Source of the DNA: Candidatus Roizmanbacteria bacterium
GTDB taxonomy: Bacteria > Patescibacteriota > Microgenomatia > UBA1406 > GWC2-37-13
Length of the DNA: 6,211 bases
NCBI GenBank assembly: GCA_016206365.1
Contig: JACQRR010000049.1
Span: 1-6,211, forward strand
Reading direction: 5' to 3'
Each line of letters begins with the position of its first letter. Within the stretch, counting starts at the first letter, position 1. This document shows positions 1 through 5,257 of this stretch, one piece after another. A program made the position numbers and the translations under genes. Below the pieces are notes generated by a model that had not been told where the DNA came from, ran no database searches, and worked only from the letters and a program-made list of their open reading frames with translations.

Positions 1-2
1 CC

Positions 3-932
3 CTAATAGTCTATATACTATTACAACATTTAATTTCAAATCCGCTTAAAAAACAAAATAAGGAAAAAGCGAAGATAAGTTTATTTTTGCTACTTCCTTT
101 GTCAATATTAATGTCGCTTTCTGACCGGCAGGGTCATTTTTTTCTTCTGGCAACAACTTGCATTTTTTTTGCTCTTTGCTTTTTCGAAAAAAGCGGTCTA
201 TATAAAAAGATTTTTCTTCTGTTTCTTGGCTCAACCGTTCTTTCTCTTTTTTATGATTACTCTGTTGGGCCATACCTTGTGAAGCTACTGACCGGATTCC
301 GACCTGACACAATTTATATGCGGCCTGACTTTTTGACCTACACTCGTCAAGATCCTCGCTGGCCAATCTCAAATCTTTGGTTAAAACTATGGAGTATTGC
401 TATTGACGCATTCCTTTTTATACTGGATGCTTTTTCTTATTTTTTCGGCAATGCTCCTTTATTAATTATTGCTATTGGTTTAGTTTTTAGCTTTTTGGTC
501 ATCATTAAAACCACAAAACAAAAATTGTATCTGATTATTTTTTTTGCTTTTTTCTTTATATTGCTGATGACGTTTTTCATGATTATTAAACAGCCTCAAA
601 TGGTTTGGCCAGGTATCAGACGAGTCTACTATGCTCTACCTCTTAATCTTTTTATTCTCCTTTTCTCTGCCTTCGTAGTATCCCGACTCCTTTATCTCTG
701 GCAAAAAGCAAAAATACCCATACTTTTATTACTAGCTGGAGTATTTTTTTTTAACATTATTGCCCTAACCACTCATTACCAAAAAATAAAGTATTCTGTA
801 GAGTCAGATCAATATAAAGTTTATGAGTATTCTCCCCGTCTTTTGCAATGTCTAAAAGATAATCAAAAATCAGAGGCTTTCTTTAATTTGCCAGCGGAGA
901 TAGAAAACGTGTGTAAAAAACTAAGAAATTGA
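3..932 (+). CDS. Polytopic membrane protein, 5'-truncated by the window; possible GT-C glycosyltransferase C-terminal part
   Basis: The frame has no stop from base 3 to the TGA at 930-932, so the real start lies left of the window. A TTG at 87 would be a start only by default and should not be used, because the codons before it already read as a membrane segment followed by a basic loop (NPLKKQNKEKAK). About 309 residues are visible. They hold roughly eight hydrophobic helices separated by short charged loops, one longer polar loop (GFRPDTIYMRPDFLTYTRQD), and a short polar C-terminal tail of about 55 residues with two cysteines. The sequence IRRVYYALPLNLFILL before a late helix resembles the C-terminal half of GT-C-type enzymes, but no catalytic acidic motif is visible because the N-terminus is missing. 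It is probably co-transcribed with the next gene 7 bp downstream. Membrane location is clear; the enzyme class is an inference. Confidence 0.8.
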   Translation, partial: LIVYILLQHLISNPLKKQNKEKAKISLFLLLPLSILMSLSDRQGHFFLLATTCIFFALCFFEKSGLYKKIFLLFLGSTVLSLFYDYSVGPYLVKLLTGFRPDTIYMRPDFLTYTRQDPRWPISNLWLKLWSIAIDAFLFILDAFSYFFGNAPLLIIAIGLVFSFLVIIKTTKQKLYLIIFFAFFFILLMTFFMIIKQPQMVWPGIRRVYYALPLNLFILLFSAFVVSRLLYLWQKAKIPILLLLAGVFFFNIIALTTHYQKIKYSVESDQYKVYEYSPRLLQCLKDNQKSEAFFNLPAEIENVCKKLRN

Positions 933-939
933 ATGAATT

Positions 940-3024
940 ATGACCAGTATTATTTGGTTTGCAAATCAAACTCTTTTTTTAACTAATCTATTCGTTTTTA
1001 CTTACAAGATTCTTCTGAAATTACTGAATCGCTTGTCTCCTCCTGTTGAAAATCCGGATTTTTTCTCACGAGAATTGTTTGCGCCAGAACCTTTTGAGAT
1101 TCCTCTGTATTTGATACTCTCTATTTTTTGGGTTTTAATAATATTTATTTTCCCTAGATTTTTGGCAGGTGGCCCAGCTGAGCGAATTCGGAATCTGACA
1201 AAATTGCGAGTTTTAGGCTGGATAATTTTTCTGTCTTTGCTTATTCTGTTTTTAATAAATATTGGAGTCTATCCCTTGAAAGACGACATCAAATTCATTG
1301 AAAATCTAGTTCATCCAACAATATCTTTTATTATCCTTGCTGCATATTTATGCACAGTCGCAGCAATTATATTTACGGCATACATCCTTAGGCGAGCACG
1401 TTTTCTATTGTTTTTCTTGATTCTAGTTGTGATCGGTTTATTTACCTTTGAACCCGGATTCCCTTCAAGCCCTCATGATTTAAGCTATTTCTTTGGACCG
1501 ATCTATGAAATCATCCAGGGAAAAACAATATTTACCACAATCTCCTCACAGTACGGTTTTTTATCAATTCTCATACTCGCTTTTATGACAAAACTAAATA
1601 TCTTTAATCCCTTTTATCTTCCTTACTTGACCTTGTTTCTCTATATCTTGCAGTATTTTCTTTGCTTCTATATTATCTATAAATCGAGTCGATCAACAAC
1701 GCTTGCTTCAATTGGTTTTTTTTCTATTCTAACCATCAACTATTTTTCTTTGTATCATCTGCCAAATACATTTCCTCAAGTTGGCCCAATGCGCTGGCTT
1801 CCTTTAATCATCTCGCTCTTTCTTGTCCAGAGATATAAAAACATTACAGATTCTAAGCTTATTTTCTTATTTTCTCTTTTGTCATTGTGGAATGTAGAAG
1901 CGGGGATAGCTCTTTTTCTAAGCTATTCCTTTACACTTTTTCTACTAACTATAGTTGGAGCAGTCAGTAAATTAAAAACAATAGCTTCAATACTGACTTT
2001 TTTCATCTCTGCATTAACAATCTTTCTTATTCTAGACTTTATCCATCTGATATCAGGCAGACAATTAATCGACGTTATCGGCGCGTTTACGAGATTGAGA
2101 GAGTTTGCCATCGCAGGTGTTGCCATGATTCCAATACCCTGGCGCACCCACTTTTGGTTTGTTCTATTGATTTATTTTTCAACCATAATTTATGTATTTA
2201 AAAATACAATACAGACGGTAGATTATAGACGATGGAAGATAGACAAAGAAGCTAGAGGATTGAGGGTAGAAAAATTCAATCTTCTATCTTCTATCTTCAA
2301 ATCTCCATCCTCTATCCTCTACCATCCATCGTCAATTCTATTGTTCTCTGCAAATCTTTCCCTTTTTGCCTCGATCTACTATGTTGGCAGAAGCCACCCC
2401 CATAACCTATTCCACATCTCAATCTTTTTCTTGCTCAATACTTTTTTACTCATAAGCGAATTTATTAGAAATAATCTTAGTAAACACATCTCGAAAAGAA
2501 CCCTTTATACTTTATACTTAATACTTTATACTGCTTTTATTCTCTATCCCGCTTACAATCGAAAACAAGCACTTGCTTCTATGATTAAGACAAAATTTGA
2601 CAGACTAAAAAATCCTTCAATTTTCAAACCCGAGCTTGAACAAAAGATAAAACAATACTACTCAATCGAGTCTATGTTTATCAAGAGAAACCTTCCAGAA
2701 GATGAGATTCTTATCTTGTCTGTAGACGATACATATCTTTTTTATCTCGTCGACAAAAAAAATCTTCTCTTTGACAACCCTCAATCAGGTTTAGCCTCGG
2801 CTTCAAAAACCGATCTGAATCTGACTTTGAGGAAAGCTTCTAAAACCTGCCCTGAAAAAATAGCAACAACTTGCAGGCTTTTTAATCGTTGCCCAAGCTA
2901 TAAGACTTTTAACCACGAAGCTGTCAATATTCAAAAAATTTTGCTGAGGTCGCTTGAAAAAAGCTGCAAAGTAAAATATAAACCAATTAAATGCACCAAT
3001 AAATTATGTGTTGCATCATTCTAA
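940..3024 (+). CDS. Large polytopic membrane protein, probable GT-C-fold glycosyltransferase
   Basis: 694 residues starting at an ATG 7 bp after the previous stop. No clear Shine-Dalgarno precedes it, so translation may be coupled to the upstream gene. Residues 1-170 hold about five hydrophobic helices. A non-cytoplasmic-looking loop at 170-206 follows, with PHD (178-180), GPIYEIIQGK (186-195) and SQYG (203-206). An acidic residue in an early loop is the usual catalytic position in GT-C enzymes, so D180, or D115/D116 in KDD, are candidates. About eight more helices follow to residue 540, with recognisable polar spots WNVEAG (317-322) and YVGRSHPHNL (481-490). The C-terminal 150 residues are soluble and carry six cysteines (637, 645, 651, 676, 685, 690), possibly disulfide-bonded outside the membrane. 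GT-C enzymes transfer sugars from lipid-phosphate carriers; donor and acceptor are unknown here. Residues about 427-467 are encoded by a heptad-repeat inverted element and look like an inserted loop. Residues 522-531 are encoded by a second heptad array. Confidence 0.8.
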   Translation: MTSIIWFANQTLFLTNLFVFTYKILLKLLNRLSPPVENPDFFSRELFAPEPFEIPLYLILSIFWVLIIFIFPRFLAGGPAERIRNLTKLRVLGWIIFLSLLILFLINIGVYPLKDDIKFIENLVHPTISFIILAAYLCTVAAIIFTAYILRRARFLLFFLILVVIGLFTFEPGFPSSPHDLSYFFGPIYEIIQGKTIFTTISSQYGFLSILILAFMTKLNIFNPFYLPYLTLFLYILQYFLCFYIIYKSSRSTTLASIGFFSILTINYFSLYHLPNTFPQVGPMRWLPLIISLFLVQRYKNITDSKLIFLFSLLSLWNVEAGIALFLSYSFTLFLLTIVGAVSKLKTIASILTFFISALTIFLILDFIHLISGRQLIDVIGAFTRLREFAIAGVAMIPIPWRTHFWFVLLIYFSTIIYVFKNTIQTVDYRRWKIDKEARGLRVEKFNLLSSIFKSPSSILYHPSSILLFSANLSLFASIYYVGRSHPHNLFHISIFFLLNTFLLISEFIRNNLSKHISKRTLYTLYLILYTAFILYPAYNRKQALASMIKTKFDRLKNPSIFKPELEQKIKQYYSIESMFIKRNLPEDEILILSVDDTYLFYLVDKKNLLFDNPQSGLASASKTDLNLTLRKASKTCPEKIATTCRLFNRCPSYKTFNHEAVNIQKILLRSLEKSCKVKYKPIKCTNKLCVASF
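2212..2336. repeat. Heptad-repeat inverted element inside the GT-C-like gene
   Basis: From 2214 to about 2266 the top strand steps in 7-mers (gacggta, gattata, gacgatg, gaagata, gacaaag, aagctag, aggattg, agggtag). From 2281 to about 2336 it steps in the complementary theme (cttctat, cttctat, cttcaaa, tctccat, cctctat, cctctac, catccat). The halves form an imperfect palindrome. The 9-mer gacgatgga (2228-2236) pairs with tccatcgtc (2325-2333). The 8-mer tagaggat (2253-2260) pairs with atcctcta at 2314-2321 or 2307-2314. The 9-mer gaagataga (2235-2243) pairs with tctatcttc at 2283-2291 or 2290-2298, in two registers 7 bp apart. The element is read through without a stop and adds a polar, serine-rich and basic stretch between two hydrophobic helices. 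That is the behaviour expected of an insertion tolerated in a loop. Confidence 0.75.
2503..2533. repeat. Tandem heptad array, unit CTTTATA, inside the GT-C-like gene
   Basis: Four consecutive 7-mers (ctttata, ctttata, cttaata, ctttata) occupy 2503-2530, with one mismatch in 28 bases and a partial continuation (ctg) after it. Seven is not a multiple of three, so the repeat rotates through all codon phases and encodes LYTLYLILYT (residues 522-531) inside a predicted membrane helix. Four near-identical units are very unlikely by chance even in AT-rich DNA. The unit differs from that of the element about 170 bp upstream. Confidence 0.75.
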
Positions 3025-3025
3025 C

Positions 3026-3044
3026 TTACACCTTAAAGGTGCAA
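3026..3044. terminator. Small inverted repeat between convergent genes, possible weak bidirectional terminator
   Basis: The 26-bp gap between the stop of the GT-C-like gene and the stop of the convergent GT2 gene holds cacctt (3029-3034) and aaggtg (3036-3041), separated by one base. The stem extends by two more pairs beyond one mismatch (tt 3026-3027 with aa 3043-3044). An alternative 6-bp pairing exists between gttgca (3010-3015) and tgcaac (3040-3045). There is no clear T-run on either side and the stem is short, so a terminator is suggested mainly by the position between converging genes. Confidence 0.3.
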
Positions 3045-3050
3045 CGTAGA

Positions 3051-3755
3051 CTAGTCTAATGAGCTAAATAGTCTTGTTTTCAGCCAATATCTTGCTACTT
3101 CCTTTATCAGCCGAAAGATAGTTTTTAGATTTGAAGTTGATCGACCGCCGTGGCGGATGTTTTTGTAGATGGGAACTTCCACGATAGGGATACTAAGCTT
3201 TTTGGCTTTTTCGTGAAGCTCAAGATCGATCATGCTATCGGTAAATTGCAGATCAAGTTCTTTATATGTCTCTCTGGAAAAAACTTTCGGGATGCCATTA
3301 ATGTCTGAAGACGCAATATTAAAAACTAATTTAATTGTGGCATCGTAAATTAGGGCTCCCAAACTTCTTAGGAATTTGTCCCGCTTTTTTCTTGCCCCAC
3401 TGATAATAACCTCTGGATGGGCTAAAAATTGTTTCAAACACATTACTAGCTCATCCGGATAGGTACGCGCGCTGCTCGCCCAGCACAGATGCTTTCCCTT
3501 TGCCTTTTTCAAACCATGTAGAATCCCCAGACCAAAACCGCACCCGCTTAACTCATAACTCCTAACTCCTGACAATTTCCGTGAAACTTTTTCACATATC
3601 TCATAACTCTTATCTTTACTACAATTCACAACCGCAATCAGTTCAAAGGAAAATTTTTCTTTAGATAAAGCCTGATGATAAGATTTAATAACCTTCTCAA
3701 TATGATCCGCCTGATTCATGACCGGAAAAACGATAGAAAAGTCAGGATTTTGCAT
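3051..3755 (-). CDS. Family 2 glycosyltransferase-like protein (DPM1-like), DxD-type motif absent
   Basis: 234 residues. The N-terminus (FSIVFPVMNQADHIEKVI, residues 6-23) is the classic first strand and helix of GT2 enzymes. NCSKDKSYEI (44-53) sits where NGSTDNTxEI is usual. GILHGLKKAKGKHLCW (77-92) matches the helix before the acidic motif. DINGIPKVFSRE (151-162) and DLELHEKAKKLSIPIVEVPI (177-196) match the later conserved blocks, and RHGGRST (201-207) the C-terminal one. GT2 proteins of this type usually transfer a sugar from a nucleotide donor to a polyprenyl phosphate at the inner membrane face. Here, after W92, the residues are ASSARTYPDE instead of an ADLQ-like acidic metal-binding motif, so activity is doubtful. 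There is no transmembrane domain; the basic C-terminal tail may be membrane-associated. The gene overlaps the upstream phosphatase gene by one base (TAATG) and has its own AGGAG. A heptad array with hairpin encodes residues about 48-70. Confidence 0.88.
   Translation of the reverse strand: MQNPDFSIVFPVMNQADHIEKVIKSYHQALSKEKFSFELIAVVNCSKDKSYEICEKVSRKLSGVRSYELSGCGFGLGILHGLKKAKGKHLCWASSARTYPDELVMCLKQFLAHPEVIISGARKKRDKFLRSLGALIYDATIKLVFNIASSDINGIPKVFSRETYKELDLQFTDSMIDLELHEKAKKLSIPIVEVPIYKNIRHGGRSTSNLKTIFRLIKEVARYWLKTRLFSSLD
3548..3613. repeat. Heptad array (unit AACTCCT) with hairpin and flanking 10-bp direct repeat inside the GT2 gene
   Basis: Top strand: aactcat (3550-3556), aactcct (3557-3563), aactcct (3564-3570), one mismatch in 21 bases. 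A perfect 6-bp hairpin follows, gtgaaa (3581-3586) with tttcac (3590-3595) around a 3-base loop. The 10-mer ctcataactc then occurs a second time at 3600-3609 (first at 3552-3561) with a heptad-like continuation. On the coding strand the unit reads AGGAGTT/ATGAGTT, close in style to heptanucleotide repeats known from cyanobacteria. Protein length across this stretch looks normal for GT2, so this is not an obvious insertion. Confidence 0.6.
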
Positions 3756-5245
3756 TAATAACTCTCTCCTTCTATTAAGTTTGGATCGGTCAAAATATAA
3801 TGGGTGAAAAAAATTCCTTGCGGGTCAATAATGCAAACTATCGCTTGACCTTGATTAGGATAAATTTGATCTCGCAATGCGTCGGTTTGGGGTAATTGAC
3901 CTGTGACTTGCTGATTTATCCACCAGGCGATAGGATCGCCATGTGAGAGAAGAACGACCGCCTCGCCAACTTTTAACCCATTCACATTCTCCCAAAAAAC
4001 TTGATTTATCCGATCTATTAATTTCTCTGGCCTCTCATGCTTATATTTTCCCCAGCGTTTTTCATCATAAGCGTTACCTTTTTTATTTTTCCAATCATCC
4101 ATAGTTAGACCTTCAAGATAAGCCCCAGGCGCATATAAATCTTTTAATCGCGGATCAACCTGCTCCTCGGAAACTCCTAACTCTCTATTCAATTCTTTCT
4201 CTGATTCGACTGCTCTGATTTGATCGCTACATACTATCCTAGCCACTCTAAACTTTCTCTTTTTAATTACCATTCCTAGAGCCTTAAGTTGACGTCTCCC
4301 GTTATCGGTAATATGTATTCTATCCTCTTCTTTCATAACTTCATCCAGGTTATAGACGATATTTTTAGGATTATCCGGATCTCCGTGTCTAACCATGAGT
4401 ATAAATTTCAGTCCATATTCTTTTAAACTATTTAAAATCCGTTCGAAATCAACTCCCATATTTTTAAGCCATTTGATAGTCTTCTCAACAAGCTTGATAG
4501 TTAAAATTGCTCCTGCTGGTCGTCTATCCAAAATCCAACTCTCATCTCCTGAATACCTTTGTTCTTGTGTCAAAACGTATTGGATAAAAGTTTGAGAACT
4601 AAATAATTCTCCCTTCTCGTCTCTTTTGCCAAAATTGTCGCCGATAAAAATTAACCTTTGTGTTGGTGTAAGAAGCTTGAAATAATCTGCTATTATTTTT
4701 TCTTGTTCTTTATTAAGATTAGCTCTCCCTTGAAGCTGATCTTCGCTCAATTCAAGCATTTTGCCAACTTGCAAAAAAGTTCTCACATTGGGGAGTTTTT
4801 GGACAAGGATTTTCGGCAATCCGAAACTAACCAATAAATTGTCATCGATGATATCGTTGCGTAAATAACCGCCAGGATCTACCAATCTTCCCACCTCATG
4901 CAACCAGAGCAAAAATTCTACCTCGTATTTACTAACCTCAAATTTCAAATCTCTAACTACCAACTTTTCGGTTATTCTTTTTCCTAGCTCCGGGGCAATT
5001 AAAATGTGCTCGAAAAATAAACTTAAAACTTCTGGATTCGTCCCTGTAATTGCTTTGGCGATGAATTTTTTGACAATCTGAACATCTCTAGACGAAACTT
5101 TGCCAACTTTAACTATATCGCTATCGGCAAATAACTTTTTACCAAGCTCTTTTATAATCTCATATTTATCAATACCGTTTCGCATAGCTAAAAGTTTATC
5201 ATAACGTCGGAAAGAATGATTTGCGGTTGTTGATATAATCTCCAT
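3755..5245 (-). CDS. Histidine phosphatase-superfamily protein with an N-terminal HD-like helical domain
   Basis: 496 residues. The C-terminal half (about 278-485) is a phosphoglycerate mutase-like histidine phosphatase. It has the RHG signature at 286-288 in FILMVRHGDP, the second arginine R344 in CSDQIRAVES, an acidic segment around E379, and SHGDPI with the second histidine H435. These positions match the 2-His phosphatase catalytic core: H287 would be phosphorylated, while R286, R344 and H435 complete the pocket. The N-terminal 275 residues are mostly helical. They contain LLWLHEVGRLVDP (112-124) and RLIFIGDNFGKRDEKGELFS (197-216), which look like a degraded or divergent HD-type phosphohydrolase domain; this assignment is tentative. 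No signal peptide or membrane segment, so it is likely cytosolic. The substrate is unknown. Start: ATG at 5245 gives no room for a Shine-Dalgarno; the only in-frame alternative nearby is M21 (5185), also without one. First gene of an operon with the GT2, and divergent from the JAB-like gene. Confidence 0.85.
   Translation of the reverse strand: MEIISTTANHSFRRYDKLLAMRNGIDKYEIIKELGKKLFADSDIVKVGKVSSRDVQIVKKFIAKAITGTNPEVLSLFFEHILIAPELGKRITEKLVVRDLKFEVSKYEVEFLLWLHEVGRLVDPGGYLRNDIIDDNLLVSFGLPKILVQKLPNVRTFLQVGKMLELSEDQLQGRANLNKEQEKIIADYFKLLTPTQRLIFIGDNFGKRDEKGELFSSQTFIQYVLTQEQRYSGDESWILDRRPAGAILTIKLVEKTIKWLKNMGVDFERILNSLKEYGLKFILMVRHGDPDNPKNIVYNLDEVMKEEDRIHITDNGRRQLKALGMVIKKRKFRVARIVCSDQIRAVESEKELNRELGVSEEQVDPRLKDLYAPGAYLEGLTMDDWKNKKGNAYDEKRWGKYKHERPEKLIDRINQVFWENVNGLKVGEAVVLLSHGDPIAWWINQQVTGQLPQTDALRDQIYPNQGQAIVCIIDPQGIFFTHYILTDPNLIEGESY
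3766..3770 (-). promoter_or_regulatory. Shine-Dalgarno (AGGAG) of the GT2 gene, inside the end of the phosphatase gene
   Basis: On the minus strand AGGAG lies 10 bases before the ATG at 3755-3753, within the last codons of the upstream gene (encoding EGES). The upstream TAA (3757-3755) shares its last A with this ATG. The site supports the chosen start, and the one-base overlap points to translational coupling of the two genes. It is the only clear Shine-Dalgarno before any start in the window. Confidence 0.7.
5231..5239 (+). promoter_or_regulatory. Extended -10 promoter element (TGATATAAT) for the JAB-like gene; leaderless start predicted
   Basis: TGATATAAT is a perfect extended -10 (TGnTATAAT). 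No good -35 lies about 17 bp upstream (around 5211-5216), which is usual for extended -10 promoters. A transcription start 6-8 bases downstream falls at about 5246-5248, giving a leader of only about 4-6 bases before the ATG at 5252. The only in-frame codons between an upstream TGA (5231-5233) and the ATG are non-starts apart from an unlikely ATT, so the start cannot be moved upstream. The box lies inside the first codons of the opposite-strand phosphatase gene if that gene starts at 5245. Confidence 0.6.
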
Positions 5246-5257
5246 ACGATTATGGAG
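5240..5257. promoter_or_regulatory. Inverted repeat spanning both divergent start codons
   Basis: ctccata (5240-5246) and tatggag (5251-5257) are perfect inverted arms around a 4-base centre (cgat). Each arm carries the start codon of one of the two divergent genes, which both begin ATGGAG. It could be an operator or a shared translation-start structure, but it may simply follow from both proteins beginning Met-Glu. Confidence 0.35.

Noticed and set aside
87..89. TTG as the start of the first membrane protein
   Set aside because: The same frame is open without a stop to base 3 and encodes a plausible helix and basic loop, so the gene is cut by the window edge.
46..372. Minus-strand reading frame of 108 codons
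   Set aside because: It overlaps the conserved-looking membrane protein frame and has no recognisable domain; it is a shadow frame.
930..932. TGA recoded as glycine, as in Gracilibacteria
   Set aside because: Reading through would add only a short unrelated tail overlapping the next gene's start, and no conserved frame in the window needs an internal TGA.
1923..2147. Minus-strand reading frame of 74 codons
   Set aside because: It lies entirely inside the GT-C-like gene with no start signal or domain.
2212..2336. CRISPR array
   Set aside because: There are no 23-45 bp direct repeats with unique spacers; the periodicity is 7 bp and the element is translated.
4395..4595. Plus-strand reading frame of 66 codons
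   Set aside because: It is antisense to the phosphatase linker region with no Shine-Dalgarno; a shadow frame.
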